DNA of 64,000 nt from Diphasiastrum complanatum (GCA_029204225.1 CM055096.1:45245967-45309966), one strand, 5' to 3'. Counted from the stretch's first letter, positions 45,862 to 57,629 are shown. A program made the numbers and translations. The notes: a model not told the origin generated them from the letters alone.

Positions 45862-48591
45862 TCCAAAATGTGATGCAAGTGCAATGATTAGTCTTATTGT
45901 GACCATCTTGGCCACGGGTGCAAAAGTTTCCTCATAGTCTATCCCTCTCTCTTGAGCATAACCTTTTGCAACTAATCTTGCTTTATGTTTGTTAAGACTC
46001 CCATTTGCATTCAACTTAAGCTTGAAGACCCACTTGCATCCTATTACATTCCTTTGAGGTCTCTCAACAAGCAACCAAGTTTCATTCTCAATCAAGGCAT
46101 CATACTCATCCAACATAGCTTTATACCATTCTTTGGAGTTCAATGCATCTTCAACATTAGACGGTTCTTCAAAACTAGATAAAGCATAAGAAGTGGATGA
46201 GATACCCTCAACTTGCTGTCCTTTGCCTTGATATGTGAGCCTTGATGGCTCCACTTTTGCCCTTGAAGATCTCCTTGGTGTGATAGGTGGGTTTGGTGCT
46301 TGCTCCTCCATGAGCTCCTCCTCAAAACCAAGATCTTGCTCCTCGGCCATCTTCTTCTTGATTGTTGGAGCACTTGAGCCTTCTTCAAGCATATGCATAT
46401 GATGTTCATCAAAGATGACATCCCTTGAAACAACAAATTTGTTCAAGGATGGGAGATAGACTTTGTAGCCCTTGCTTGAGCTTGCATATCCAAGCATGAT
46501 CTCTCTTGTGGAAGATGGATCCTCCTTGGTTCTTGTTTCCAATGGCACATGCACATAACATATACACCCAAAAACTTTCAAGTGATTAAGATTGGGTTTC
46601 TTTCCATAAAACATCTCATAAGGAGTTTTGCCTTCAATTGCTTTGCAAGACACCCTATTCATCAAGTAGTTTGCACATACAAGAGACTCACCCCAAAAGG
46701 ATTTGGGCAAACAAGCATCTAATCTTAAAGCCTTAGAACATTCACATAATGTTCTATTCCTTCTTTCAGCAACTCCATTTTGTTGAGGAGTGTAAGGACA
46801 AGAAGTCTCTTTCTTGATCCCTTCCTCCTCACAAAAGGCCTTGAACTCATTGGAGATGAATTCTCCACCATTGTCACTTCTAAGAATCTTGATGCTATGA
46901 TTATGATGATTTTCCATAAAAACCATGAACTTTACAAAAGTATCAAATACTTGAGACTTGAGGGAAAGTACGAACACCCAACAATATCTTGAGTAGTCAT
47001 CAATGAAGGTTAAAAACATGGATGAACCTCCATTAGATTTGGTGCTAGCAATGTGCACATCCGAGTGTATGAGTTCAAGAGGATGAGATGACTTTGTGAT
47101 GGAGTTAGAAAACACCTTCTTATGTGCCTTGGATAAGGCACAAGCTTCACAAACCTTGTCTTCCTTCCCAATAGACCTTGGTAGGCCTAAAGCATACTCC
47201 TCCTTGATCATAGCCTCCATGGAACCCGAGTTGACATGTCCAAGTCTTTTGTGCCATAAAGTAAAGGTAGATATCTTGCTCTTCTCGGCCAACATGACAA
47301 CATTAGTATCCACAAATGCATCCAACTTATAAAGTTTGCCAAGTCTAGTGCCCTTAGCCACTATCTTACCCTTCTTCTTGATGATACATTCATTTGAAGC
47401 AAAGTCAACATTGAAACCATTGTCTACCATTTGGCCAACACTTAGTAGATTCTTTGTTATTGTAGGAATGTACAAAACACCTTCTATGTTGATCTTTTTG
47501 GAAGATCCTAAGCAAAGGGGAATGCTACCAACTCCTTCAATCTTACAAGCTTCATCATTTGCTGTATAGATAGACTTTATAGGTCCATCATAAGATAAGA
47601 GAGAAGAGAAAAACTCCCTTTTACTAGTCATGTGTGAACTAGCACCCGAGTCAATCCACCAAGGATCTTCTCCTTTGAAGCTTGTTGAAGAAAATATGGA
47701 CATCATGAGAGAGTCCTCATGTGAACTCTCCTCCTCCTCCTCTTTGCTCATGTTGGCTTGGCTTTGATCTTGCTTCCTCTTGAAGCATTCCGATGCATAA
47801 TGCCCCATCTTGCTACAATAGTAGCACTTCACCTTTGATTTGTCCTTCTTGACTTTGGTGGTTGATGGAGATGCCTTTGAGGGTCCTTCTTGATCCTCAA
47901 GCTTTGTAGACTTCTTGAATGTTGATACTTTGCCTTTGGACTTGCCTTTGCCTTTGGTGAAGAGAGCTTGGTCATCTCCACCTTGGATGGAAAGCCTATC
48001 CATCCTCTCTTGCATTTGGCTCCTTCTTGATTCCTCGGCCATGAGTGTGCCTTGGAGTTCTTCAAGTATGGGTAGCTTACCCATAATTGCATATCCCTGA
48101 ACCAAATTGTCAAATTCAAAGCCTAGTCCATTCAATATGAGTTGAACAAGCTCTTCATCCTTGATAGGGTCACCTATAAAGGCTAGCTCTTTGTTCAATT
48201 CCTTTACTCTTAGGACAAAAGTATGTGCACTCTCTCCTTTCTTTTGATAGCTTCTATAGATTTGATTCTTCAAAGCTAACATTCTAGTTTGGTTCTTGGA
48301 TTCATAGACCTTTTGCAAAGTCTCCCAAGCATCTTGAGCTGAAGTGCAATCTCCTACCTCTCTTAAGAGTTCATTTGCAACATTCATTTTTATGCAATGT
48401 AGTGCAACATTGCACCTCTTGATGTATTTGGCTTTTTCTTGAGGATGAATAGGTTCACCCTCCTTACCATTTACAATTTCCATCAGATCTTGCATGATCA
48501 TGATAGATTCCATTATAACTTTCCATATGGAATAGTTAGTTTTGTTGAGCCTTTCATTAGTATCCAAAAGATATGCATTTATAGATGCCAT
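45862..48591 (-). CDS. Copia family D Gag-protease-integrase-RT start (909 codons)
   Basis: ATG at 48591, 12 bases upstream of which a stop lies in frame. Gag UBN2 domain up to about residue 200; zinc knuckle CYYCSKMGHYASEC at 256-269; protease DSGASSHM at 314-321; pre-integrase HKRLGH near 448; integrase with Asp 511, Asp 573 and Glu 609 (HSDVH, RSDNGGEF, NGVAERRNRTL), a DD35E spacing; then FGCICYVHVPLETR and RT start CKWVFKLKLN, KARLVAKGYAQERGIDYEET. It stops within RT at LIIALASHFG. Copia proteins copy the element RNA into DNA and insert it. The truncated product would lack polymerase and RNase H, so the copy is not autonomous, though it is young. Confidence 0.92.
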
Positions 48592-49390
48592 CTAGTCTCC
48601 TAATCAAGGACTTGACACAAATGAAGGTTACTTCTATTGATTTGATTGAAGGTCTACCTTATCCCACTTCTTAGGGACCTGAAAAGATCAGTAATAGACT
48701 TCCTATAAAGATCTAAGAATGGTATCTAACAAAATCAAATCATAGAATACTAGAAACAATGCACTTGCTTGATTGAAGTAGACAATACTAGTAGAATTGC
48801 CCCTCTTTCTATAAAGAACATTAAAGCTTCCAAATGATATGATCAAGAGTGAATTTCAGCAACCTAATATACTTCCAAAATCACTTGTAAAAGATCTAAA
48901 TGGAACTTAATGAGGATGCAACACAATCTACTATCCAATCACAAGCAAAAAATGATCAAAATTGATGAAAAATTGATCTAATTTGGTGCATAAGTCAAGC
49001 AATGGTTGGACTGAACCTAAATCACTTTAGGAGGTGTCTAGTACACCTTAGAACAGCCTTGAAGAGTCCCCAAAACTCTGATCTTCCCTCTCCTTGAATG
49101 CTAGAAAGCCTCCTCTATGAAATCACCTCCAAAACTCGCTTAGAAATCAATGCTTGGAGCAAGCAAAACTTGCTATCTTGGTAATGTGAATTGAATTCAA
49201 CTTTGCCTCTGGTTTTAGACACCTAAACACCTGCAAATGAAGTCACACAACACCAATCTCCAATGTATTTGAGCCACTTTGAGTTCTAGAATCAATACTA
49301 GATGCTAAGATCCAATCTACACAAGATTTAGATCAAAAATTGTGATCAAATTGAATGAAAACCAAGGATTTAGCTCATTTCAGCCTTTAG

Positions 49391-49402
49391 GATCTGATAC
49401 CA
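49391..49402 (-). other. Primer binding site of copia family D
   Basis: The minus strand reads TGGTATCAGATC directly inside the 5' LTR, ten of 12 as in the usual initiator Met-tRNA site. Confidence 0.85.
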
Positions 49403-50085
49403 TGTAAAAATTACAGCAAATAAGGATCCTAAAACACTTGAAATGATGAGGGAAACAATAGATTATGATTTCATAAGATTAGCACAAGTTGAACCATCAA
49501 AATCCATCAAAAATCTATGCTTGAACCTCACTAAATGGCCCAAATCCTTGAAGAAGGCTTCACACGTGTGAAAGTACGGCCTCCAACAGTATGAGTACTG
49601 TACACCAGACCTACATTCAATCCTATAATCATTAGTAATCACAAGTACTCAAACAATTATGAACATAGAGAGCAATTGCACCATTATGAGAGAAAAAACA
49701 TGAAATTGCTTGATTGAATTTGGTGAGATATCATCACCTATATATACATGATCCATCACGGTTTTCGGGCAGGTATGAGTAGCCCTAAACCTATCCCTAA
49801 TGCTAATTTTGGTGGATCTTTCATCCCTACCAAGTTAGGGTTGGAATCTTGGAGATCCCTCAACAATGCAAAAATTACCAAAAATAGCTCCTATTTTTTC
49901 TCCCTTGTATCTAAGCATAATTTGGACTCATTCCAAAGGTTCTAACACTTAGGTCTACTTGAGAACATCCTTATGAATGGAATCCTATGCTATTTGGCAC
50001 GTGTGATAAGCCACATCATGACCATCTAACTATTTACAAGTCATATGACCAAAACTAGTCAAGCTAGAATTGTGAATTTTTAACA
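49403..50085 (-). mobile_element. 5' LTR of copia family D, minus strand (683 bp)
   Basis: Minus strand TGTTAAAAATTCAC...GTAATTTTTACA. A TATATATAG promoter motif lies near 49741 in the middle. CACACGTGTG at 49561-49570. Right flank TCTTC belongs to the gypsy integrase. Confidence 0.88.
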
Positions 50086-50560
50086 TCTTCTGGTTGGATT
50101 TTGGTGGCCAACCCTTTTCAAAGACACTTGCACGTATGTAAAAGTTTGTGACATTTGCAAACGTGCAAAGAATACCAAAAATGTTGGTCACAATCTCCTT
50201 ACTCCAATACTTGAAAGTGAAGCCTTTCACAAATGGGGTATTGATTTTGTTGAACCTATTAGTCCAGCAGCACGTGGCACGCAATCACTATATATCTTGA
50301 TTGCCACCGATTATGCAACAAAGTGGATAGAGGCTAGAGCAACACGCAAAGCCGACGCAAGTCTGTAGCATAATTCCTCTATGAAAACATCATCACTAGA
50401 TTTGGTTGTCCAATAGAGCTTGTCAGTGATCGAGGTTCTCACTTCCTTAATGAAGTAATCAACAGTTTACTAATTCATTACTTTGTTATCCACCGAAAGA
50501 GTACCCCGTACTATCCTAGATGCAATGGACTAGCTGAGTCTACAAATAAATTGCAAAAGG
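50086..50560 (+). pseudogene. Gypsy integrase core (inverted part of the right gypsy element)
   Basis: The + strand reads LVGFWWPTLFKDTC, VCDICKRAKNT (zinc-binding Cys), KWGIDFVEPISP (first Asp), then after one stop and a frame change LYENIITRFGCPIELVSDRG (second Asp) and NGLAESTNK (Glu). It continues exactly the zinc-binding domain that ends at 52592 on the minus strand, so one gypsy integrase has been split and one part inverted. The join to copia follows directly at about 50561. Confidence 0.8.
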
Positions 50561-50564
50561 TTAT

Positions 50565-51899
50565 GCTCAAGAGAGAGGGATAGACTATGAGGAAACTTTT
50601 GCACCCGTGGCCAAGATGGTCACAATAAGACTAATCATTGCACTTGCATCACATTTTGGATGGATTCTATGTCAAATGGATGTCTCTAATGCTTTCTTGA
50701 ATGGTTTTTTGGAAGAGGATATCTATATGGAGCAGCCACAAGGGCTCATCAAGCATGGAATGGAGAACAAAGTATGCCATCTCCAAAGAAGCATCTATGG
50801 CTTGAAGCAAGCCTCGAGATCTTGGAATTCAAGACTACATTGCTATCTTATTTCACTTTCTTTTGTTCAAAGTGAATATGATCCCACTCTTTACATTAAG
50901 TTTGATGATGTTGGTATTGTACTTTTACTCATTTATGTAGATGACATCATCATTAGTGGAAATAGTGTTGATGGTATTGAAAAAATCAAGATAGATCTAT
51001 CCTTAGAGTTCAAGATGGTAGATCTAGGGTGTCTTCACTTCATCTTAGGCATAGAAGTACTTAGAGGGTCTGATTTTATCTTTATAAGTCAAGTAAACTA
51101 TGCTCAAAGTCTTTTGAAGAAGTTTAAGATGGAAGTATGCAAAAGTGTTGACACACCAATGGAACAAGATGTAAAAGTGCCAAATGAAGATGATGAAAGA
51201 TCCTTCATGGACATCACTTTGTTTAGGCAACTTATAGGTTCCTTAATGTGGATCACTATAACTAGACCAGATCTTAGCTTTAGTGTATGTAGGTTGAGCC
51301 AATCCATGCAAAAGCCATTGAATATCCATTGGAAAAAGGCTAAGAGGATTCTAAGATACATCTCGGGTACATTGGATTTTGGGATTCTATATAGAGGAGA
51401 TGTGATTAACCTTCATGCATTTAGTGATTCAGATTTTGCAGGGGACAAGAGGGATAGGAAATCAACAAGTGCCTATTAAACTTTCATAGGAGAAGGTGTG
51501 GTTTCATGGCTTTCAAAAAAACAAGAAACTATATCTCTATCTTCAACCGAGGCCGAGTACAAAGCTTTGACAACCACTACAAAGGAGGTACTTTGGATCA
51601 AGAGATTATTGGTGGAACTAAAGATCATGGATTCAGAGGAGGCACCAATCATCTACAATGACAATATATCAGCCCAACACCTTGCATCTAACCCAATCTT
51701 CCATGCAAGATCTAAGCACATTGAGATATGCCATCACTTTGTGAGAGAAATGGTGCAAGCCAAGGAGATTGCTTTGGAGCATGTTCCAAGCAATGAATGT
51801 GTAGCTGATCTACTTACTAAACCACTTCAAAAGACACCTTTTATGAAGTTCAGATCATCACTTGGAGTGATTAGTAAATCAATGATTGAACCAAGCTAG
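50565..51899 (+). pseudogene. Copia family D RT-RNase H, inverted copy with one stop
   Basis: An open frame from KGYAQERGIDYEETFAPVAK through ASHFGWILCQMDVSNAFLNG (Trp intact here), YVDDIIISG and RNase H. It is broken only by TAA at 51477-51479 after KSTSAY, where the sister copy has Ser. It then continues WLSKKQETISLSSTEAEYK to TAG at 51897-51899. RT, catalytic residues and RNase H are otherwise complete. Gag, protease and integrase are missing on this side of the break. Confidence 0.9.
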
Positions 51900-51913
51900 A
51901 TAGTGAGGAGGAG

Positions 51914-52591
51914 TGTTAAAAATTCACAATTCTAGCTTGACTAGTTTTGGTCATATGACTTGTAAATAGTTAGATGGTCATGATGTGGCTTGTCACACGT
52001 GCCAAATAGCATAGGATTCCATTCATAAGGATGTTCTCAAGTAGACCTAAGTGTTAGAACCTTTGGAATGAGTCCAGTTTATGCTTAGATACAAGGGAGA
52101 AAAAATAGGAGCTATTTTTGATAATTTTTGCATTGTTGAGGGATCTCCAAGATTCCAACCCTAACTTGGTAGGGATGAAAGATCCACCAAAATTACCATT
52201 AGGGATAGGTTTAGGGCTACTCATACCTGCCCAAAACCGTGATGGATCATGTATATATAGGTGATGATATCTCACCAAAATCAATCAAGCAATTTTATGT
52301 TTTTTCTCTCATAATGGTGCAATTGCTCTCTATGTTCATAATTGTTTGAGTACTTGTGATTACTAATGATTATAGGATTGAATGTAGGTCTTACAGTACT
52401 CAGACTGTGGGAGGCCGTACTTTCACACGTGTGAAGCCTTCTTCAAGGATTTGGGCCATTTAGTGAGGTTCAAGCATAGATTTTTGATGGATTTTGATGG
52501 TTCAACTTGTGCTAATCTTATGAAATCATAATCTATTGTTTCCCTCATCATTTCAAGTGTTTTAGGACACTTATTTGCTGTAATTTTTACA
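51914..52591 (+). mobile_element. 3' LTR of copia family D, plus strand (678 bp)
   Basis: TGTTAAAAATTCAC after GAGGAGGAG, ends TAATTTTTACA. TATA motif TATATATAG near 52253; CACACGTGTG at 52424-52433. Confidence 0.88.
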
Positions 52592-53330
52592 GAAGAATTG
52601 CCCCAGCAGTAGCATCAGAGGAGAAATGTCCACCCCCAATACCCTCATGTGTCAAGGCAATAATTTGTCAGACTTCAGACTCATGGGCACAACGACATGT
52701 AATACCATAAACACCTAACTTATATAGTTGTCCCGCAATAAGATGATATGGTAAAGTTTGGTTAACTGAGGATCGATCTCCCCAGTGGCTAGATATCTAT
52801 TGATATCATCTGCCCATAATGGAGTCGCATTTATAAAAAATAGACACGCATCTGGCAACTCATCATTTATTGGCTCATCAGACGCTTTAGAATTAGGGAA
52901 TCGTGAAAGATGATCAGCCAGAAAATGTTGTGACCCCTTTCGAATAACAACTCAAAAGTTGAATTCTAAAAGAATCAACAACCATCATGCAATTCGTCCA
53001 GTTTTGCAAGGTTTATTCAATAGGTAAAGAAGAGCATGATTGTTGGTATAGAAAACAAACAACTGGCCGAGCAAATAATGTCAAAACTGTTGAACAACAT
53101 AGACCATTGTTAGTGCTTCTCGATCTAATGTGAAATAGTTAACCTCAGATGGAACAAGCTGACGGCTCAGGAAACGGATTGGAATTCCATATTCTTCGGG
53201 TTGCATTAAAATAGCACCAATAGCATACTTACTACCGTCCATAAACTCCTTAGTATAATTGAGCATGCAAAGAATGGGTGCGGTGACTCCCAGAGTCTTC
53301 ACTTGTCGATCACAGGTATGAACTGTTGTT
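52592..53330 (-). pseudogene. Gypsy RNase H and integrase N-terminus
   Basis: The minus strand reads VKTLGVTAPIL, then KEFMDGSKYAIGAILMQPEE (RNase H, with the catalytic Asp replaced or shifted: MDGS), IRFLSRQLVPSEVNYFTLDREALTMVY, and after frame changes LLVYKTNNHALLYLL, GSQHFLADHLSRFP (RNase H end) and GGGHFSSDATAGAIL (start of integrase HHCC). Several stops. It removes RNA from the DNA hybrid in the family; this copy is dead. Confidence 0.75.
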
Positions 53331-53458
53331 GATAAATCAGCATCTCCTCTTTGGACTAATGGCTTGATAGTCCAAGTGATTGGATCTACTTTGACCGCAC
53401 GCTCATGATTCTTAAAAGTAATTTTGCTGGTGCCCTAGTTATGAATTACTTGTGCAAC

Positions 53459-53863
53459 TCATAACCATGGACGTCCCAATAAAATTTGATATACATTTGG
53501 CATGTCAGGTAAGTCCATTACTACAAAAGTAACGACAAACTGCACTCTAGATATTTTGATAGGTACATCTTCAACCATTCCTCTTGGATGGACTGTTGTT
53601 TGATCAGCCAACTTAATGGAAAAAGTGGAAGGCTTCAAATTTGTAAGTCCCCATTTTGCACGTAGCTTAGTTGAATTCAGGCTGACTCCCGAACCTCCAT
53701 CAATCACGGCTGCTTCTTGACCAAATTGTCTATGTTGTATTGGCAGGGTGATGTTTTTTGGCTCACTTTCCCAGGCTGCTCCCACATTGAGTACTTCGTT
53801 TGTTTCTTCAAACCTGGCACAAAAAAGTGACTTCTGACGGACTTGTGGATCCATTTGAGTCAA
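53459..53863 (-). pseudogene. Gypsy aspartic protease domain
   Basis: An open frame of 134 codons on the minus strand. The active-site block is AAVIDGGSGVSLNS, a DGGS variant of the usual D(S/T)G known from plant gypsy proteases. The flap and C-terminal motif follow as FVVTFVVMDLP and VYQILLGRPWL (ILLGRPWL is the second conserved block). It would cut the polyprotein. It continues for about 45 codons (KNHERAVKV) and then jumps to RNase H. Confidence 0.75.
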
Positions 53864-54199
53864 TCTTTCTGCTCATATTTTTTTGCTTTCAAAACCAGCT
53901 TAAGAAATTCTCCCAATGTAATATCCATCTTGCTAGACAGAATGTTTACGATCATTTCTGTTTGCGACACTTCTGATTCTGTCATCTTGAAGGGTTCTTC
54001 ATGATGATGCAACTATCTTGATATCTTTTCTTTTCTGCTTTGAGATTCAAATATATCCCTGATGCGGTAGGTATATCTGTAGTTGGTGCAAGTTCAACAG
54101 GTACTGGATCAACTAGAACCACCTTCTATTTCTGAGCTCTGGTAACAACCATCAAAGGTACAATTGGTTCAGATTGAACGACTGGTCTTTTCTTGATCA

Positions 54200-54832
54200 T
54201 AATCATATTTACTGGAGTAGTAACCGAAGGTGGTTTGGGTCTTGTAGGACATTCTTTATAATAGTGTCCATAACCACATTTTCTATAGAATGGTATAAAT
54301 TTTTCTTTGTTTGGACATTCAGGAATTCTATGGTTCTCTCCGCATGCAAAACATCCAAGTGGCGCTTTGGTCCATTGTCTAGCTGCTTGTTGTTGTGCGG
54401 CGACATAGATACCAAACTGCTCTGAAGGACCACTCTCGTGATCATTGCTATAGTTCCATTGCTAATTAGCACGATAAGGTTCTGGTTCCATTAGATTAGC
54501 AGGAGAGCTAGTCGTTTTGGATATCCAAGGGCAAAATTGAAAGGCTTTCCATCATGTCCCTTGGAATAAGTAGGTTCTCGATATTGAAGCTTAGCATACC
54601 TCTACTGGATAATCCAAGGATTAAATGAGCAAAAGACTGTTTCATGTACCGTAGAGTTATATAGATGACAAATAATATTCGTCGTTTGTTGTTTCAATGT
54701 TGGACATTTATTCATAGTGTGATTTCCCGCACAAATTGAACAACAGACATTTTCTTGACTAGGAAAAGTCCTTGCAAACTTTTCAAGTTCTTTGTTCTCT
54801 TTTCCATGGAATTCTTCCCAAGCTTTCAGCAT
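54200..54832 (-). pseudogene. Gypsy Gag C-terminal zinc-knuckle region
   Basis: Broken frames carry CSICAGNHTMNKC (54602-54832 segment), CFACGENHRIPEC and YRKCGYGHYYKEC. These are knuckles with spacing CX2CX3HX4C or with one Cys replaced by Tyr. They resemble the paired knuckles of the 4-kb gypsy Gag. Nucleic acid binding is the family role. Stops between the segments show decay. Confidence 0.6.
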
Positions 54833-55095
54833 TTCGTCGAAGTAGGACTACATTTTTTTCAACTACATCTACTGCTTTTGACCAAGTTTCTCGAACTCGT
54901 CGATCATCTTCTCTGCAATTGCATTGATATTTGTTGATGCAATGGTCATGGTTTGCCTTGTCGTATAAGGTAACATTCCAACATTTGGTTCATCATCAGA
55001 ATCTTCATCCTCCTCATGAATTGCATCATCATAGCGCTTTGTATTGTAGCGTATTCATTATGGCGTTTTAGCTCGCATCTAATTATTTTAGGTAG

Positions 55096-55533
55096 TCATG
55101 TCAAAAACCACATAATCAAAGCATCCTCATTGATTAGTTCGAGATCACACTCAGATCTGAGGTGTTCAACTCGTTCAATATAATCTCTTACTTCTTCTCT
55201 CTTTTCCATTTTAATTTTACTTAAAAGAAGAAATGGATCTTCCATAAATTTTTTGGGCTTAAATCTCACAATGACAGCAACTTTGACCACTTTCCAATCT
55301 TGACGTTTTGCTTCCCCTTGGTTATATAACCAATCTTGAATAGCTCCAGTTAAGGCCATAGGAAAAAACCGAAGTTTATCTTGCAGAAAGACTTCGCCAT
55401 AAACCCTACATGATTCAAAAAAGATCTGGAGAAATCCGATGGGATCAGATAACCCATTGTACTTTGGTATTTCTAAATGAGAAGACCTCCTAACAACAAA
55501 TGGTGGTGGGTTCAATGGTCCTCCGTCAGCCAT
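55096..55533 (-). pseudogene. Gypsy Gag N-terminal domain
   Basis: ATG at 55533, MADGGPLNPP, then HLEIPKYNGLSDPIGFLQIF, RVYGEVFLQDKLRFFPMAL, AIQDWLYNQ, and VRDYIERVEHLRSECDLE. This is the retrotransposon gag domain with the W-Y / F-P-L pattern. 145 codons are open before a stop at 55096. The family resemblance to the 4.0-5.2 kb Gag is clear (P-(Y/F)(N/D)G-SDP--FL-IF). Confidence 0.8.
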
Positions 55534-56431
55534 AATTCCATATTACGACAATCAGATTATGAGATTGGATCTAGATTTTTTTTAACAAAATCCTATCTCC
55601 AATAAGATCAGATCAGATCTGTAAAATCTCTATCACTTGAAAAATAATCAGACTTCTGATTTTTGGGAAATAGGTCTTGATCAGGCGACGATACTTCTAA
55701 GAATAATGATTTCTCAGAATTAGAATCAAACTGTAATAGAATTGCTCAAAATTTGGACAAGGACTACATCTAGAAAATCAAAACCTATAAATAGTATGGG
55801 TGAAGGCTTCCTGGACTAAGGGTGACTCAACGAAGCTCCTTCAGTGTTATTTTGGGTAAAAAGTCTCTAATCTGGCTATTTTCTGACAAATCTGCTAAAA
55901 TTAACCTTCGTTGAACTCATAGAGAGTAAATCTGACTCAGATAAGACTAGGATAGAACTGGTGAAGGTTCTGATAGACAAGTAGTATAGTTTTTGCAGTT
56001 TGACGAGGTTAAAAATAGAGATTTTTCAAGATCCTAGTAACAATATTGTTCGTTGAACTAAAAAATGGTAGATTATTATAAATAGTATTCTCAAAAAAAA
56101 ATACTGCAAAGTGAATTTCCTAGTTCTAATACAAATCAATTGGAGTTGTCAGCAAAGCTTCTCTACTACAAGAGTGTTTTCTAATTCTCTTCTCTTATAT
56201 CTTCCGACCGGATATCTACTATAATCCTTAGATGATTTCTATAATATCAAAATATCCTATCGTTTCTGATTTAAGAAACATGTCCTCAACTATTTAAATG
56301 ATGACTTCCTCTTGGAATCTTTGATAGATGATTCTCTGCTCAATTCTTCCTACTTCTCCCCCTTTTAACTAGAAACCACACGAGGTTCCTAAGGGGTACA
56401 TATCAATCTAGATATGCCCGAAGAAAAGTTA
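55534..56431 (-). other. Probable leader / LTR region of the right gypsy element
   Basis: Lies directly 5' of its gag start. No coding similarity. I could not locate LTR ends or a primer site with confidence. Confidence 0.35.
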
Positions 56432-57130
56432 CTAAGAAGAATTGCAAAAAAAATCTTTAAAGTTAGGAAATGTGTTGATCACATGAAATGTTAGAAAATC
56501 TACAAGCTTATAAAAAAAACTACTATTTTCGTTTATTTTTAGTCTGTTCCATCTTAGATTTCGGGGCCATTTGGCTGTGCGCACTTTTTCATGAGGCAAC
56601 CATAGTGCTATCATAGGCCTTGGCCACACGGATAGCATCTTCCAAAGATTGGAGGATATTTCATTTGCACTCGTTTTGATAATCGGCTGGTAGTCCAAGA
56701 ACGAACTGCTAGTGCACCAACTTCCTATAAAAAAGCGGCACCTTGGCCAAAAATTCCAAGAATTCCTAGACGTAAGTGTCCAATCTCGATTGCCCATTTT
56801 GTAGTTAATAAAGCGAATCATCAATCATGTCATAAGCCCTATGGAATTCCACCAAGAATTCAGCCCAGCCAACGGTTTCACGGGTAGTATTCTCCACCAT
56901 TGGGAGGCCTCATCTCAAGAAATAACAAAACTAACAATATCTGCTTTCCTTCTGGGACATTGTGCAATCTGAAATAGCTCGTCCAACGGTTTACTCGGTC
57001 ATCCACAACTTTCGTGCATTAAAATTTTTTATCGCTAGAAATTTTTTCCGGTAGCTAGCCCAAGGTGTTTGAATGAATGGTAATAGATTGAATAGATTTT
57101 GCATTTGGCTGTTTCTATTTGTTTCTATTT
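56432..57130 (-). pseudogene. Second gypsy Gag relic
   Basis: In broken minus-strand frames: DDRVNRWTSYFRLHNVPEGK followed by LLVLLFLEMRPP, similar to the retrotransposon gag pattern (--W------F----VPE--K). Further stretches such as YYKMGNRDWTLTSRN have no clear match. Many stops. The assignment is by pattern only. Confidence 0.4.
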
Positions 57131-57515
57131 ATTGCTTTGATGAAGTTCCAACACACCCTTGCCCAAAGTTTGGAACAATGTGTTAAAAATTTAGGGGGTC
57201 ATCAATGTTAGGTGATGTCGGGAGAATTTCCAAGGAGACGAGAAATTTGTCCTCCCTCCACAGGAACTTTGTTTATATCCATTATCTATCGAAAAAATTG
57301 TGTTCAGTTAAGAATCATTATAGTATAATTTTTCTAATAACATCGAAATCTAATTTACACAATTTCTTAAACCATTACGATTCAACCCAAAGTTAACTAC
57401 ATTTTTTAAAAATTATAGTCCTTATCAACTAATAAGTGCCAATGGAAGCTTCTAAAAAAAAAATCCAAAAAACGAAAAAACATTGTTTAAAGTTTCTAGC
57501 CAGCGGCCCCCCGCG

Positions 57516-57551
<36 letters not shown>

Positions 57552-57557
57552 CCCCCC
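57516..57557. repeat. Poly-C tract (C33-T-C8)
   Basis: Preceded by GCGGCCCCCCGCG. The same area has palindromic GTTAACTTAAGTTAAC at 57571-57586. Confidence 0.9.
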
Positions 57558-57629
57558 AAACCATGACCACGTTAACTTAAGTTAACTAAAAAATAAAGTT
57601 TAAGTTAACCAACTCCCTTGCCTCCACCC

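Larger units (their letters stand above)
43960..50085 (-). mobile_element. Near-complete Ty1/copia element (family D), minus strand
   Basis: Order on the minus strand: 5' LTR (50085-49403), primer site (49402-49391), Gag-Pol (48591-44623), polypurine tract, 3' LTR (44607-43960). The coding region is a single frame of about 1318 codons broken by one stop at 45859-45861. The outer flanks are ATGAC on the left and TCTTC on the right. They do not match, so the ends come from two insertions joined by recombination. Confidence 0.9.
50561..52591 (+). mobile_element. Copia family D, 3' part in inverted orientation
   Basis: Starts inside RT (LQKVM-like bases shared with AKGYAQERG) and continues through RNase H to a complete 3' LTR (51914-52591). 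It is almost identical to 43960-45977 but on the opposite strand. Right flank GAAGA (52592-52596) is the reverse complement of TCTTC at 50086-50090. Confidence 0.88.
52592..55533 (-). mobile_element. Right gypsy element: gag, protease, RNase H, start of integrase
   Basis: Minus-strand order: Gag (55533 down to about 54200), protease (53863-53459), RNase H (about 53330-52850), integrase zinc-binding start (GGGHFSSDATAGAIL, 52640-52592). The RT fingers and palm (with the YxDD box) are missing between protease and RNase H. The copia insertion interrupts the integrase. Confidence 0.75.

Noticed and set aside
52054-52284. Conserved 65-76-codon frame antisense to the LTR of copia family D, present in all three LTRs
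   Set aside because: Conservation follows from the young age of the LTRs; no start context, domain or codon signal supports a gene.
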